This document shows positions 13,621 through 26,700 of a DNA stretch of 64,000 nucleotides, one piece after another. The translations under genes and the position numbers were made by a program. Source of the stretch: Stomorhina lunata (Eukaryota; Arthropoda; Insecta; Diptera; Rhiniidae); the NCBI GenBank assembly GCA_933228675.1, contig OW121743.1, positions 54,748,903 through 54,812,902 of the forward strand. The letters are read 5' to 3'. The notes beneath the pieces were generated by a model. It saw only the letters and a program-made list of their open reading frames with translations. It searched no databases and was not told the DNA's origin. Numbering within the stretch: the first letter of the stretch is position 1; the number at the start of each line of letters is the position of its first letter.

Positions 13621-15087
13621 TTATCTGGAGCATAAGTTGTTAAAGACAGCTTGCTCTTCCTTTTTTGCCTTCTTTACTGTCCTTCTTTACTGTTCTTCAT
13701 GCCTTCTACAAAAAAAAATAATTCTTTTGCATTTCCTGGTAGACACTCACATCACATTTCCGCCTCTCAAACACCCATAGGCAATACAGATTCCCTTTAT
13801 TTATGTATGTGTAAGTAAGAAATCTTGCCTGTTTTTTCGCCTATTATTACCCACTTGTGTCTGTTACCAATACAACCACATTCTAATAGTCTTTAAATTT
13901 GTACATAGGACATACCCACATACATATGTATATGTAATTGTATGTGTGTATGTACATTTATGTTACTTTAATGTCATGATATGTGTAATTTATTTGTAAC
14001 ATGTGCGTAAGTAGCATTTATTTGTCGTCTGGGTATTTTACATCTGTTTATTTGTTTGTCTGTCCTTTAGTTTTTTGTATAGATTTGTAATTTTTTGTTT
14101 TTTATTTGAATGAAAAAAAAAACGAATTCCTTACATTGATTTCAATTACTGAAGGCTTTTATTTGTTGTTTTTTTTCTTTCATCATAAATTAGGGTGGTT
14201 TTCTAAATGTATTTGTCAAATTCAATTTTATTGGTTTCTCAAATAAAATATTACAACATTTTTAAATGGCAAAATACAAAGATTTTCAATCTAGATACAA
14301 AAGTTGAAAATTGAATGGCAAAGTATGGAAGGCAGTAAACAATATTGATAAAGAAAGTTTTAAAGACATTAAAATCAAGCTAAATGGGAAAAGTACTAAC
14401 TAGAATACACCTTGACATTGCCAAAACTCTAAAATATATAAGAAAATTCTGAATTAATTTGTAAATTTTTTAAGAAAAATTAGAGGAAAAATGCTCATTC
14501 CAAAAAGTTTTTCTTTAAATTAAGTATACGCCCCAGTACTTATTACTTTAAGATATTAAGTATACGCACGCTTGCACTAGTTTACTCCTCCTTAATCTAC
14601 AGCTCATCGACCTTTACTATGACTTTCTAAAATCCACCTCCAATAACTTCATGACAAATACTATCATGTCATGCATGACTTTCACTTACCCCTGTTTTTA
14701 TGGAAATATTGAAAATGTAGTCCAGAAAACCATACAAAATCATTTATCAAATTTTTGCACAAAACTCCAAAACTCTTCCACAATAGCAAAATTTCCTCTT
14801 TCTAAAAGACAATGAATAATTTGTTGAGGTGCTTTGAATATTTCAAACCCCTCCCTCCAATAACTTAAATGGTCTTCTAACGTCACGAAGAAATTTTAAT
14901 TAAATATGCAAAAATTACAAAATCACCAACAATCGCTAGAACAATTACAACAATTCCTATAATCTAAAATGATTATAATGTCTACACCCTGAACAATACA
15001 ATACGAATAGCAACAGCAAGTTTTTAACACTCACTTTTGATTTCCTTCATTGCATGACAAACATTACATGATAACCCAGCAAACAAT
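13621..15087. other. AT-rich DNA without recognisable gene
   Basis: No credible coding region. The stretch at 13915-13965 is rich in alternating TATGTA/TGTA (ATACATATG, ATGTGTGTATG). A short direct duplication, TTAAGTATACGC, occurs at about 14520 and 14558. Confidence 0.5.
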
Positions 15088-15269
15088 CAGGGGTGTCATA
15101 GAAACCAAGTCAGTTTTTAAATTTCTTGGTTTTGAAAACCAATACTAGTTATATTTGGTGTCATGAAACCAAGTCGGTTTTGTTATTATTGGTTTTAAAT
15201 CAAACAAAATGTTTTTTTTTTTTATTATAAAAAATATTTTAACCCTTCAAACACATGGGAGCAAAAATT

Positions 15270-15307
15270 AAAAATTTATGGGGTCAATATGGTCCCCATA
15301 AATTTTT
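15270..15307. repeat. perfect inverted repeat, 14-bp arms
   Basis: AAAAATTTATGGGG at 15270-15283 and CCCCATAAATTTTT at 15294-15307 can form a hairpin with a 10-nt loop. It lies within the CAGGGGTG element. Confidence 0.8.
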
Positions 15308-15512
15308 AGGATTAATCTTATATTCTTAAACGAGCAATAATTGTATGTATATATATATCTATATATATAAAAAGGCACCAGTTGGCCAGTAACGCCTTTG
15401 TTTTAAATTGATAGACCAATTTTGAAATGAAATCTCTTAACTGTAAGTTGCTTGGTTTATTTCCAATACTAAACCAATAATAATATTTTCTATGACACAT
15501 AAAACCTATAAG

Positions 15513-16051
15513 TATGAAACACAATTGAAACGAACGACCAATTTTTCGCAACGAATATTCGTCATTAGAAATAGAACATATAGCTTTATATGAAATTGCT
15601 CACAATAAATGCGTACGACGAAATTCGTCGTGTGTATCGAATAGTGCGATTGGTTTATTTCTATTTTATACGCAGACGAACGACGACTAAACTGGTTTAG
15701 AGTGGCTGTATTTCTATTTCTGTTGTAAAATATTAGAAATTATATGTGTTCTTGTAAAATATGGTCACCTTATAAATTGTAAACAAAAAATAATTATTTT
15801 AAATAAAATTAATTAAATATATTCTTCTTGTGAAAAACAAAAGAAAAAAATAAAAAAAAATTGCAAGTGTTGTGAGTGCGCGAAATGTACGAAAGTGATA
15901 TTAATTTGTGCAAATGAAAAATCAACAAAAATGGCGTCAACAACGTTTATTCGTCCCAAATGTGTTCAATGGACGAATGTAGAAGACGAATTTTTAAAGA
16001 CGAATTCGTCGTGCTGGACGAAATTAGTCGTTCGTCCCAATTGTGTTTCTA
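15513..16051 (+). mobile_element. MITE-like element, complete copy nested in a TIR element
   Basis: The ends are TATGAAACACAATTG...ACGAACGAC at the left and GTCGTTCGTCCCAATTGTG...TTTCTA at the right, an inverted repeat of about 24 bp. It is flanked by CCTATAAG and CCTATAGA, a plausible 8-bp target duplication matching at 6 positions, which would suit a hAT-type mechanism. Inside are further short palindromes such as ACGACGAAATTCGTCGTG. The inverted truncated sister copy at 13010-13488 makes a stem of about 480 bp. No coding frame. Confidence 0.8.
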
Positions 16052-16487
16052 CCTATAGATTCTTTTTGTCGTTTTCAAAACCAATACCAATGAAATTGGT
16101 TTCTATGACACCCCTGAATATAGTATAAAATTTAAATAAGTTTCTCAAATGAAGACCTAGTATCATAGATATCGCAGCAATACCTATTATAGTATCAGAA
16201 TAATAAGAAGCAGTATTAGTGTTAGTATTAGTATTAGCCCAGTAAAACTTTTCATTACCAAATAATGAGTTAAACAGTTAAACTATTGAACACGAACTAC
16301 TTACTCATTCGCTGTTTAAGTCATTACATTAACATGGGGATGTCATTGGAGGCAAGTACTTACCAATTGCAGGAAAGTAATGACTTGGGTAAGCAATTTG
16401 AAAGCAACAACAACAACAGCAACAACTTTTTTGTTGTTGTTTTATTAAAAACATATATTTTTAAAGGAAATGCAAAATTTTTTTTAT

Positions 16488-16557
16488 GATCCCATGGGGG
16501 CTCGAACCCAGACCCTCCGACTGCTAGGCAGAGACTAGTCCACTGAGCTACTTCATA
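16488..16557 (-). other. tRNA-like sequence (A and B boxes), degenerate
   Basis: On the minus strand the order is TAGCTCAGTGGAC (A-box/D-arm-like), CTCTG...CGGAG (possible anticodon stem with a 9-nt rather than 7-nt loop), GGGTTCGAGCCCC (B-box/T-loop-like). The acceptor ends do not pair. Best read as a tRNA-derived fragment such as a SINE head or pseudo-tRNA, not a working tRNA gene. Confidence 0.55.
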
Positions 16558-17081
16558 TGTTGAAAACTTAGCAGCTTATAATTAATATAAACAATTTTTA
16601 TTTTTAGATCCAAAATCATGTGAAAATAACTTTGCTTTTTTGCTTTGTTGTAATTTTTGGAAAAATATTTTTATACGATTTCTTGTAATTATTTTAAAAC
16701 TTTTTTAAAATTATTTTAAAACTTAAACAATTTAAATCTTCTTTTTTGTATAAGTTTTTACATAAGATTGACTCTTACTTACTTAAATGTTACAACCTGT
16801 TAAGGTCAAAGTCCGAGCATATTTTAGAATTCCATGAATTTCGATCTTGTGCGAATATTCTCCAATTTTGTAGGCCTAACTTTGAAAAATGTTCCTCTAC
16901 TTGGTCTTTCTATCGAAGTTTCGGACATCCTCCTCTAACATTAGGTAGTGGGACATTTCAATTCTAATTTTATCCTCTTCATTGTATTTTTTTCAAGAGA
17001 GGGTTACTAGCCCGTAAACCTAACCCATTTTTATCGATCTTATGGGACAATTCTCGGAACATGTTAACTCACAATATTAAT

Positions 17082-17221
17082 GGGTGTTAAACTAGCTCCC
17101 CGGGTGATACCATGAGGAGGTGTGTGTCCACAGTTGAAATAAACGATGACCCAGATAAGTTGGGCTTACCAAGTTAAGACCAATAAGAATCGTGTTTGGT
17201 ATTCAACATCCCCTACATAAT
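17082..17221 (+). repeat. dispersed repeat, copy 1 (partner at 40405)
   Basis: About 140 bp, collinear with 40405-40552 in the same orientation: GGGTG, CCCGGGTGATAC, GTCCAC, AGATAAGT, CTTACCAAGTTAAGACCAAT, TTGGTAT, then CCCTA-type ends. CTTACCAAGTTAAG is itself a small inverted repeat. Family unknown. Confidence 0.7.
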
Positions 17222-17360
17222 CAAAATTGACTCATGATGGTATTTTTTCATTAACGTGAATTAGTTTTACAAATTTTTTTTACAGAAGATAATATTGAAG
17301 TTCTTAAAATTCAAAAATCATTTAAAAAAACTCTTTTAATAAAAAAAAACTAAAAAAAAA

Positions 17361-17425
17361 TTGTTGCCCTTGGTGGGATTTGAACCGGGGCCGTTCAGTT
17401 TAAATTACCATCTTAATTACAAATA
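17361..17425 (-). other. tRNA-like 3' part with B box
   Basis: The minus strand contains CCCCGGTTCAAATCCCACC, resembling a tRNA T-arm and start of the 3' acceptor. A weak A-box-like TTAAGATGG lies upstream. No matching 5' acceptor strand. Probably tRNA-derived repeat sequence. Confidence 0.4.
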
Positions 17426-17530
17426 AGTACTTCTGTAATAACTTATTATTTATTCGGATGGTATGTTGTAGTCGTTACAAGGTAACCAGTTATCAGAGTA
17501 CTTGTCATTACCAAAGTTTTGCTGGGAGTC

Positions 17531-17757
17531 TATACTTTAGTCAATGTTTTAGTCTTAGTCTGTGTCTTAGTCCATGTCCTAGTCTATGTCTTAGTATGTG
17601 TCATAGTCTATTTCTTAGTCTATGTCTAATTCTATGTCTTAGTACATTTCTTAGTATATGTCTTAGTCTATATTTTGTTCGATGTCGTAGACTATGTCTT
17701 AGTCTATATCTTAGTCTACTTCTTAGTTTATGCCTTAGTCAATATCTTAGTCTATGT
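17531..17757. repeat. degenerate 12-bp satellite (TATGTCTTAGTC)
   Basis: About 18 diverged units of the 12-mer that forms the large array at 20465. Nearly every unit carries a substitution. An open frame across it encodes a Leu-Ser-Cys repeat that is only the satellite read in frame. Confidence 0.9.
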
Positions 17758-20464
17758 TGCTGATTTTTAAAACCTTTTTGTTTGTTGGGTTATTTTCGTT
17801 TAGCCTCACTATGTGGTAGATATTTTGTATTCATTCGTTTCACTTAATCTGACACTTTTGTAATTTTACAAAATGCGAATAAACATTGTTAAGGAGAAGT
17901 TACTATTTCCCCATTTGCATAACTAATTAAGTACTAAATTGATTTGTCAAATTGTTTGCTGTCATACATTAGACAACATTTTCCATTCAAACTTGGAATT
18001 TTCAAATGTTGGATATTGTGACAAAAACACAAGCATTGGTTTTGTTGGTAGTCCCCTAAGCCTTAAATTTTCTCATTATTTTGTAATGAAAATCTCTAAA
18101 TGAGTATTTAAATTAACGTTTTTCTTTTTTATTTTATATAGACATCATTTGATTGTTTTTTCTCAATGCTAAAGTAACTTTTTAACATTGTCCTTAGTTA
18201 AGTATGATGTATTTTGTACATGTTTGAAGGATATTACTGCAACATGTCCTTTGTTGTAGGGGAATGGTTTGTTCATACTTGGCTTTTCTTTTCTCATTTT
18301 GTGACATGATTAATTAAATTTGTTGTAGGTTTTTTTTTGGTTTAAGTTTTTCGTTTCCTTAGGATATTTGAAATTTGTTGGAAAAACTGTTAGGACGTGT
18401 GTCAGTGGACATTTCAAAGTTGTTAGTTTGATTAAAATACTGAAACTTCTCATACGTGATTTCATTAGGGCTACTCTATTGCTGATTAGTGGTAAAGCAT
18501 TTTGCGTATGTCGTTTTTAAGAGAAATTTTTGTAAAGGAATTTTATTGAAACATTTTTGTATATGTCAAACGTCTAAGGGAGATTTAAAAAGTGTAGAAA
18601 AATAGTATAAATCTTTAACCAATGGGACTTGCATTCAAAAATTTACATGTAATTCAACTGCTCTTATATTTCTTTATGAATATTAGTATATAATATTTTT
18701 TTTAATTCTGAAATAAATTGAATCTTTATTTTCTTAAACAATTACTTGGTATGTTAAACTTAATTTTTTTAAGTTTCTTTCTATTGTACAAATATTTCAG
18801 TTAAGTTGGTTTAAAACTGAATATCTTAGCTTTAAAATCCTTTTTACAGATTAAAAATCTGTTACGAAATACAAAAGTTATGAATGATTTTGTTAAAATA
18901 TATCAAAATTAATATTAATCATACGCACCATATGTTTGATAAGGGAAAATTATTTAAAATCATTATATCTTTATAAGTTTTTGATGAAATGTCTTGAAAT
19001 TTAGTAAATAAATAAAGAAGACATTAAAGATTCAGAAAAATGGATACACAAAGTAAAGGATTTTATCGGAAGCGAGGAATTTTGATTTGATTTTAGGATT
19101 AAAACGTTTTTATAATGAAAGTTTGGAAATTCGAATTTAAGAATAAATAAATGTTCATATTTTCTTGTTACATCTAATTTCATATTTCCAAAGAACAGGA
19201 TTACATGCATTTCAATTAAAAAAAATATTTATTCTGTATTTTTGCCTTAAAACAATAAATTCTAAAACATGTTAATGACATTTTACACATAAATCTTTTG
19301 TTCTATGTCTATTTTGTGCTTCCAAATTTATGTATTTATTTCGAAATTTGAACTCAACTTTAACATAAATTTTCTCAAATGTTTCAATGAAATTAAAATA
19401 AAACGAAAACAGAAAAAGCAAAAAAAAAAACTCCCATTATTTGCATAAAAGTAACAACAGGAAAGACACAAAAAAAGTATAAATGTAACATAAATTAAAG
19501 ATCCTTAAAAGCATCATCATCATCATTTGAAATGTAAATAAACATTTAAATTTACATAAAACTAAACAAGAGACAATGACGACGACACCTTGAACAGAAA
19601 TACAAGAAAGACCACAACCCACAAAAAAATTCCTAAACCGGAAAAAACTAAATTTTATGCAAATCTAAGCAAAAACCTAAACAAAGGACAGACAGAAAAA
19701 ATCAATATCCAAATAGTGAAACATTTAAATTGAATGTTTTAGTAATCAAGAAAATTTTGTGGATTTAGCAAAGAGATAAGAAAATAGGATTAGAAACATT
19801 AGAAAGGTTTTGGAAGTAATACTCCGAATAAAGGTATTAAATTGAAGTTAAGGAAAGGAAAATTGTCAGGTAAGACTCCGGAGATATAAAGTAAAACAAT
19901 GAAAAAAAACCTTAAGTTTTCTTATATATAAGTTAAGAAACTATAAACCAGTTAGGGATAAGGGATATAAAAGAACTAATACATTTTTAGTACAATATAA
20001 AGGTAGAATGTCTGCATTATGCACAGTGCTGCAAGTCAAATAAAAATAACAAGCAATGACACAATTTTTATCACTTAATTACAATAAAATTACTCTTAAT
20101 AAATAAAATCTCAAAACTAATTTATAACTTTTTCTTAAAGCCCTATGTCTTCTTTCTTTATCCTCCGAGTTTTATTAAAATTTTCCAAAAATTAACGAAA
20201 ATACAAAGAATTTGATATTGTGAACTCATCTTTGACATATGGTGCGTATGACTAATATTAATTTTGTTATATTTTAACAAAATCCTTCATATGTTTTTTG
20301 TTTTTAAGTTGATCCTAAATCTAAAAACTTAATTTCAATGCCAAGAGTTTCGACTTGAAGTCCAACTTACTTAACTATCTAAGAAAGTAGAAAATATTCC
20401 AAAAATTAGGTTAAAAGTGGAAAGCAAGACTTTGAGAAAATTATTCAAAATAGGCCTATTTCCA
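17758..20464. other. AT-rich DNA between the two 12-bp satellite arrays
   Basis: No gene signature seen. TTAAAATATATCAAAATTAA with CATACGCACCATATG at about 18893-18935 and the inverted CATATGGTGCGTATG with TTAATTTTG at about 20237-20265 form a separated inverted pair of about 40 bp; the reason is unknown. A short CAT run lies at about 19512-19526. Confidence 0.45.
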
Positions 20465-23400
20465 TCTTAGTCTATGTCTTACTCTATGTCTTAGTCTATG
20501 TCTTAGTCTATGTCTTAGTCTATGTCTTAGTCTATGTCTTAGTCTATGTCTTAGTCTATGTCTTAGTCTATGTCTTAGTCTATGTCTTAGTCTATGTCTT
20601 AGTCTATGTCTTAGTCTATGTCTTAGTCTATGTCTTAGTCTATGTCTTAGTCTATGTCTTAGTCTATGTCTTAGTCTATGTCTTAGTCTATGTCTTAGTC
20701 TATGTCTTAGTCTATGTCTTAGTCTATGTCTTAGTCTATGTCTTAGTCTATGTTTAAGTCTATGTCTTAGTCTATGTCTTAGTCTATGTCTTAGTCTATG
20801 TCTTCGTCTATGTCTTAGTCTATGTCTTAGTCTATGTCTTAGTCTATGTCTTCGTCTATTTCTTAGTCTATGTCTTAGTCTATGTCTTAGTCTATGTCTT
20901 AGTCTATGTCTTAGTCTATGTCTTAGTCTATGTTTTAGTCTATGTCTTAGTCTATGTCTTAGTCTATGTCTTAGTCTATGTCTTAGTCTATGTCTTAGTC
21001 TATGTCTTAGTCTATGTCTTAGTCTATGTCTTAGTCTATGTCTTAGTCTATGTCTTAGTCTATGTCTTAGTCTATTTCTTAGTCTATTTCTTAGTCTATG
21101 TCTTAGTCTATGTCTTAGTCTATGTCTTAGTCTATGTCTTAGTCTATGTCTTAGTCTATGTCTTAGTCTATGTTTTAGTCTATGTCTTAGTCTATGTCTT
21201 AGTCTATGTCTTAGTCTATGTCTTAGTCTATGTCTTAGTCTATGTCTTAGTCTATGTCTTAGTCTATGTCTTAGTCTATGTCTTAGTCTATGTCTTAGTC
21301 TATGTCTTAGTCTATGTCTTAGTCTATGTCTTAGTCTATGTCTTAGTCTATGTCTTAGTCTATGTCTTAGTCTATGTCTTAGTCTATGTCTTAGTCTATG
21401 TCTTAGTCTATGTCTTAGTCTATGTCTTAGTCTATGTCTTAGTCTATGTCTTAGTCTATGTCTTAGTCTATGTCTTAGTCTATGTCTTAGTCTATGTCTT
21501 AGTCTATGTCTTAGTCTATGTCTTAGTCTATGTCTTAGTCTATGTCTTAGTCTATGTCTTAGTCTATGTCTTAGTCTATGTCTTAGTCTATGTCTTAGTC
21601 TATGTCTTAGTCTATGTCTTAGTCTATGTCTTAGTCTATGTCTTAGTCTATGTCTTAGTCTATGTCTTAGTCTATGTCTTAGTCTATGTCTTAGTCTATG
21701 TCTTAGTCTATGTCTTAGTCTATGTCTTAGTCTATGCCTTAGTCTATGTCTTAGTCTATGTCTTAGTCTATGTCTTAGTCTATGTCTTAGTCTATGTCTT
21801 AGTCTATGTCTTAGTCTATGTCTTAGTCTATGTCTTAGTCTATGTCTTAGTCTATGTCTTAGTCTATGTCTTCGTCTTTGTCTTAGTCTATGTTTTAGTC
21901 TATGTCTTAGTCTATGTCTTAGTCTATGTCTTAGTCTATGTCTTAGTCTATGTCTTAGTCTATGTCTTAGTCTATGTCTTAGTCTATGTCTTAGTCTATG
22001 TCTTAGTCTATGTCTTAGTCTATGTCTTAGTCTATGTCTTAGTCTATGTCTTAGTCTATGTCTTAGTCTATGTCTTAGTCTATGTCTTAGTCTATGTCTT
22101 AGTCTATGTCTTAGTCTATGTCTTAGTCTATGTCTTAGTCTATGTCTTAGTATATGTCTTAGTCTATGTCTTACTCTATGTCTTAGTCTATGACTTAGTC
22201 TATGTCTTAGTCTATGTCTTAGTCTATGTCTTAGTCTATGTCTTAGTCTATGTCTTAGTCTATGTCTTAGTCTATGTCTTAGTCTATGTCTTAGTCTATG
22301 TCTTAGTCTATGTCTTAGTATATGTCTTAGTCTATGTCTTAGTCTATGTCTTAGTCTATGTCTTAGTCTATGTCTTAGTCTATGTCTTAGTCTATGTCTT
22401 AGTCTATGTCTTAGTCTATGTCTTAGTCTATGTCTTAGTCTATGTCTTAGTCTATGTCTTAGTCTATGTCTTAGTCTATGTCTTAGTCTATGTCTTAGTC
22501 TATGTCTTAGTCTATGTCTTAGTCTATGTCTTAGTCTATGTCTTAGTCTATGTCTTAGTCTATGTCTTAGTCTATGTCTTAGTCTATGTCTTAGTATATG
22601 TCTTAGTCTATGTCTTAGTCTATGACTTAGTCTATGTCTTAGTCTATGTCTTAGTCTATGTCTTAGTCTATGTCTTAGTCTATGTCTTAGTCTATGTCTT
22701 AGTATATGTCTTAGTCTATGTCTTACTCTATGTCTTAGTCTATGACTTAGTCTATGTCTTAGTCTATGTCTTAGTCTATGTCTTAGTCTATGTCTTAGTC
22801 TATGTCTTAGTCTATGTCTTAGTCTATGTCTTAGTCTATGTCTTAGTCTATGTCTTAGTCTATGTCTTAGTCTACGTCTTAGTCTATGTCTTAGTCTATG
22901 TCTTAGTCTATGTCTTAGTCTATGTCTTAGTCTATGTCTTAGTCTATGTCTTAGTCTATGTCTTAGTCTATGTCTTAGTCTATGTCTTAGTCTATGTCTT
23001 AGTCTATGTCTTAGTCTATGTCTTAGTCTATGTCTTAGTCTATGTCTTAGTCTATGTCTTAGTCTATGTCTTAGTCTATGTCTTAGTCTATGTCTTAGTC
23101 TATGTCTTAGTCTATGTCTTAGTCTATGTCTTAGTCTATGTCTTAGTCTATGTCTTAGTCTATGTCTTAGTCTATGTCTTAGTCTATGTCTTAGTCTATG
23201 TCTTAGTCTATGTCTTAGTCTATGTCTTAGTCTATGTCTTAGTCTATGTCTTAGTCTATGTCTTAGTCTATGTCTTAGTCTATGTCTTAGTCTATGTCTT
23301 AGTCTATGTCTTAGTCTATGTCTTAGTCTATGTCTTAGTCTATGTCTTAGTCTATGTCTTAGTCTATGTCTTAGTCTATGTCTTAGTCTATGTCTTAGTC

Positions 23401-23730
23401 TATGTCTTAGTCTATGTCTTAGTCTATGTCTTAGTCTATGTCTTAGTCTATGTCTTAGTCTATGTCTTAGTCTATGTCTTAGTCTATGTCTTAGTCTATG
23501 TCTTAGTCTATGTCTTAGTCTATGTCTTAGTCTATGTCTTAGTCTATGTCTTAGTCTATGTCTTAGTCTATGTCTTAGTCTATGTCTTAGTCTATGTCTT
23601 AGTCTATGTCTTAGTCTATGTCTTAGTCTATGTCTTAGTCTATGTCTTAGTCTATGTCTTAGTCTATGTCTAAGTCTATGTCTTAGTCTATGTCTTAGTC
23701 TACATCTTAGTATATGTCTTAGTCTATATC
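20465..23730. repeat. 12-bp satellite, about 272 tandem copies
   Basis: Continuous TATGTCTTAGTC repeats over 3.27 kb. The register never changes, so I see no insertion or deletion in about 270 units, only scattered substitutions (TTCGTC, TATGAC, AGTATATG, TTACTC, TGTTTT). A variant combination (AGTATATG, two units later TTACTC, then TATGAC) occurs near 22151 and again near 22703, 552 bp or 46 units apart, and in shortened form near 22595, as expected from unequal exchange or segmental amplification. The true length may be misassembled. Confidence 0.97.
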
Positions 23731-26700
23731 AAATTTAAATATTTCTCGATATCTTGTATCGCGTCACTGTGTTTTGTGCTGTGGTATTATAGAATTAGCA
23801 AACCAAAATAACCGGAAACTAAAAGCCACACATACACACAAATACAAATATAGACAAACTACTACAATAAAGACAGCTTAAGTTTAGTAATGGTGGTAAC
23901 AACAACTTGTAGACACCAAAAAAACATCAGAAAAAAAAGGATACAAAGAGTTAAGGAATACCAGCAGCCACTGGTTACTACTCGTATATTAAACTATAAT
24001 GCAGAGAATGTCTATGTGTGAAATGGAAATAGAATACAGAAGCAGACATTTTGGTTTTTTAATTTGGCAATATGTATTTTCTTTAACAAACCATATGTAT
24101 ATCATTTACATATACATGTATAGATACATACTAACATGTAGATAAATGTTTATGTCAAAAGCAACAGGAAACCCGATACTTTGTGTTGAAGCTCCTTTGA
24201 ACAGCTTTTGGTTCTTGTTTATTAAAAAGTAAAGTAACATAACTTCGAATAGTATCTAAAGGAATCGTCTAAAACTAACATATTCCAATTTCATTCCATT
24301 ACTTCTATTTTATCACCTTCTCCCTTTTTGAAATTTATTTCTATTACTATTTCTATCTTCTGGACTTTTGCAATTCATTTTATACTTTTTTCATTTTCTG
24401 GTAAATCTTTGGGGAAAAAGGGTATATATGCTATGGAGTAACACATGTCTGTCTTTTTAACTTTAGATGTCATTCAGTGTCAACTTTAATGTTTATAAAA
24501 TATTTATAAAAACGCAACATCAAAGGGGTTTGTTTTAATTTTTGTTTTGAAAAGACAAAGTTTTAAGGGAGCATTAGAATTTATGGATACAAAGAAAGGA
24601 CAAAGGAATTGTTATTTTAAAGGACACTTTGAAATGGACAATAGAATTGTCAAGTGTCCTTTTGGTTGATGTTTTTCTTACACATCATTAAGACTTTAAT
24701 GTAAGTGACAGTAAAATACTTTATTTCGTGGTCATTTAGTTTTAGTTTATAATTAAAGGACTTAATTAGAGGATCATTTTTTCATTTTAAATAAAAAAAT
24801 TAATTTTAAAATTTTAAAGTAAAACAACGCATTTTGGTTTTGTATTGTTTTATGATAATAAGATTTCTGCTACTTAGAAAATACGAAATTTTTTAAAATA
24901 ATCTAAAATATTTACTTGGCTAAAGTTAAAATTTCATTAAATATTCGACATTAATAGGTCAAAAAATTTGAGTCAAAAGGTCTTATTTAAAAGTTTTCTT
25001 AAAGATTAAACTCTATATCCATATCCAAATTGTGAAAACCAAGGTTCGAAAAAATACTCTAAAATAAGCTATTTAAAGGTACTGTACTTAGGCAGGTTCG
25101 GTACAAAGTCACATACGTAATAAAGTGTTCAATTTAAGTGTAGGTACCTTAAAATTTTAGAGTACCTGTTAAAATACACAACCTTTATTTAAACGAACTT
25201 TAACGAAGTACACTAAAAATAATGAACTCCCTTGAGCACTATAACGTACTTTGTTGTTGAGAATATCATAAAAAAGTTGTGTCAATAATACAAACATAAC
25301 TGACATTCATGCAAATTTTAAGAATTTACCAGCAGTTCCTAATTGATGGACTGTTTCTGAGTTGGTAAAGTGCCTGAAAATTTTAACATGTACTTCCGAT
25401 TCGAGTAGGTTGATATCCGCTTTTATCTCAGCCATGAGCCAAGTAATTTATTTACCAAAAAGTACAAGTTTAAATCGCCACTCATTTTAAAGTATTAAAT
25501 AAGGTTCTTCATTTTTTTTATGAAAATATACGAGTTATCTATGAATACACAACAACAATACTAAATAATTCGTAACTTAGTACTTTATAGTACTATAAAG
25601 TTAACTAAAAAATACTTTGATATCCCAAAGAACGGTACATTATCATAACGTACGGTTTTTTTTTATTTTAACTTTGTCTACCTAAGTTTATTTCCGACTT
25701 AGTTAGGAACGTAAAAATAAATAACTTTTGTGTGTGCTTAAGTTCAGTACAATATAAAATGGTACTGTTTTTTTCGAACCTTGTTAAAAACCCGTTGTTA
25801 GAAACCGGTTAAAAGCAACCGGTTCCAAAGTCAAGTAGGAAATTTTAAAATATTTTACTATTTCCTTAAAATAAAAAAAAACATGTGTTTAAATTAGAGG
25901 TTCATACGTTTGTAAAGAGGAAACTTTGTAATGTAGAAAGACATTGTTTTTACATTTGAGCCCAGTAGTAAAACTACAAAGTTTCATTAAAATCGGATAT
26001 TGGGAAAGCATGCCGACTTGATGCCAAAGTTTGAACATGCCAGTAATAAGGGCAAAATAAGGGGTTTCTTCAAAATATTTAAATAAAATTTCCCCTTAGA
26101 ATACACTTTTTAAAATGTGTTTAATAGCATGGTACTGAGAAATAAATGGGCTTTCTAACGAGATATGAAACCTTAATATCGGATAAAATATCTCCTAATT
26201 ATCAAGTGTTTTACAAAATATATTACATCCTTGAAGACTCTCCTGAGCATATGCAATAAAAAAATATTATTTTTAAGAAATTGTAAAAAGTTTGTATGGT
26301 TTTACTGTCCTGAGACCTCTAGCTATTTAAATACCCATTTTTGTTACAATGGACTAACGTTAAGTCACTTTTGCCTAGGACGAAAAAGAGTAATTTTTTC
26401 ATACCGTTTTCAAAGCTCCTTTTTTGGTATTTTCAATAATTTGTTAATCGAATTCGAAAAAAGTAAATAAAAAGTTACAGAATGTTAGCTAGAACACCCT
26501 GCAGATTAATATAAAGAAAGCTAGATCGATATCTATAACGGCTTAGCCGTATATGCGACTTAAAATCAAAGTATTACGGCAAAAACCTAATTTTTCAACA
26601 AATTTTTAAAAAAGCAGCAAAAATGTTTATAAGCAGAACTGAAATTATTATTGCTTTAATGGTTAGAAATATTTACTTAAAATTTGATAAAAATCGGATG

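Larger units (their letters stand above)
15088..16116. mobile_element. TIR element starting CAGGGGTGTCATAG, host of a nested MITE
   Basis: The ends CAGGGGTGTCATAGAAACCA (15088) and its inverted complement ending at 16116 form a perfect terminal repeat of about 20 bp. Related sequence recurs inside (GGTGTCATGAAACCAAG near 15160; TCTATGACAC near 15489). Removing the 539-bp MITE inside leaves about 490 bp. CAGGG-type termini are common in hAT-like elements, but I see no clear 8-bp target duplication, so superfamily is unassigned. No transposase frame. Confidence 0.7.
16238..17526. mobile_element. candidate element with CCCAGYAAAACTT ends
   Basis: Left CCCAGTAAAACTT and right AAGTTTTGCTGGG are inverted. 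The sequence just inside both ends has related ATTACC/GTAATG and AAGTACTT motifs. It holds two tRNA-like segments in the same orientation and one copy of a dispersed repeat (17082-17221). No coding frame. The terminal repeat is only about 13 bp, so this stays a candidate. Confidence 0.35.

Noticed and set aside
16488..16557. Functional tRNA gene
   Set aside because: The acceptor ends do not pair and the anticodon loop is 9 nt; the A and B boxes fit a tRNA-derived repeat better.
17458..17763. 101-codon frame encoding Leu/Ser/Cys repeats
   Set aside because: It is the 12-bp satellite read in one frame; nearly every codon comes from repeat units.
26231..26470. 79-codon frame as a small gene
   Set aside because: No recognisable domain, promoter or related copy; its length is within chance for this much DNA.
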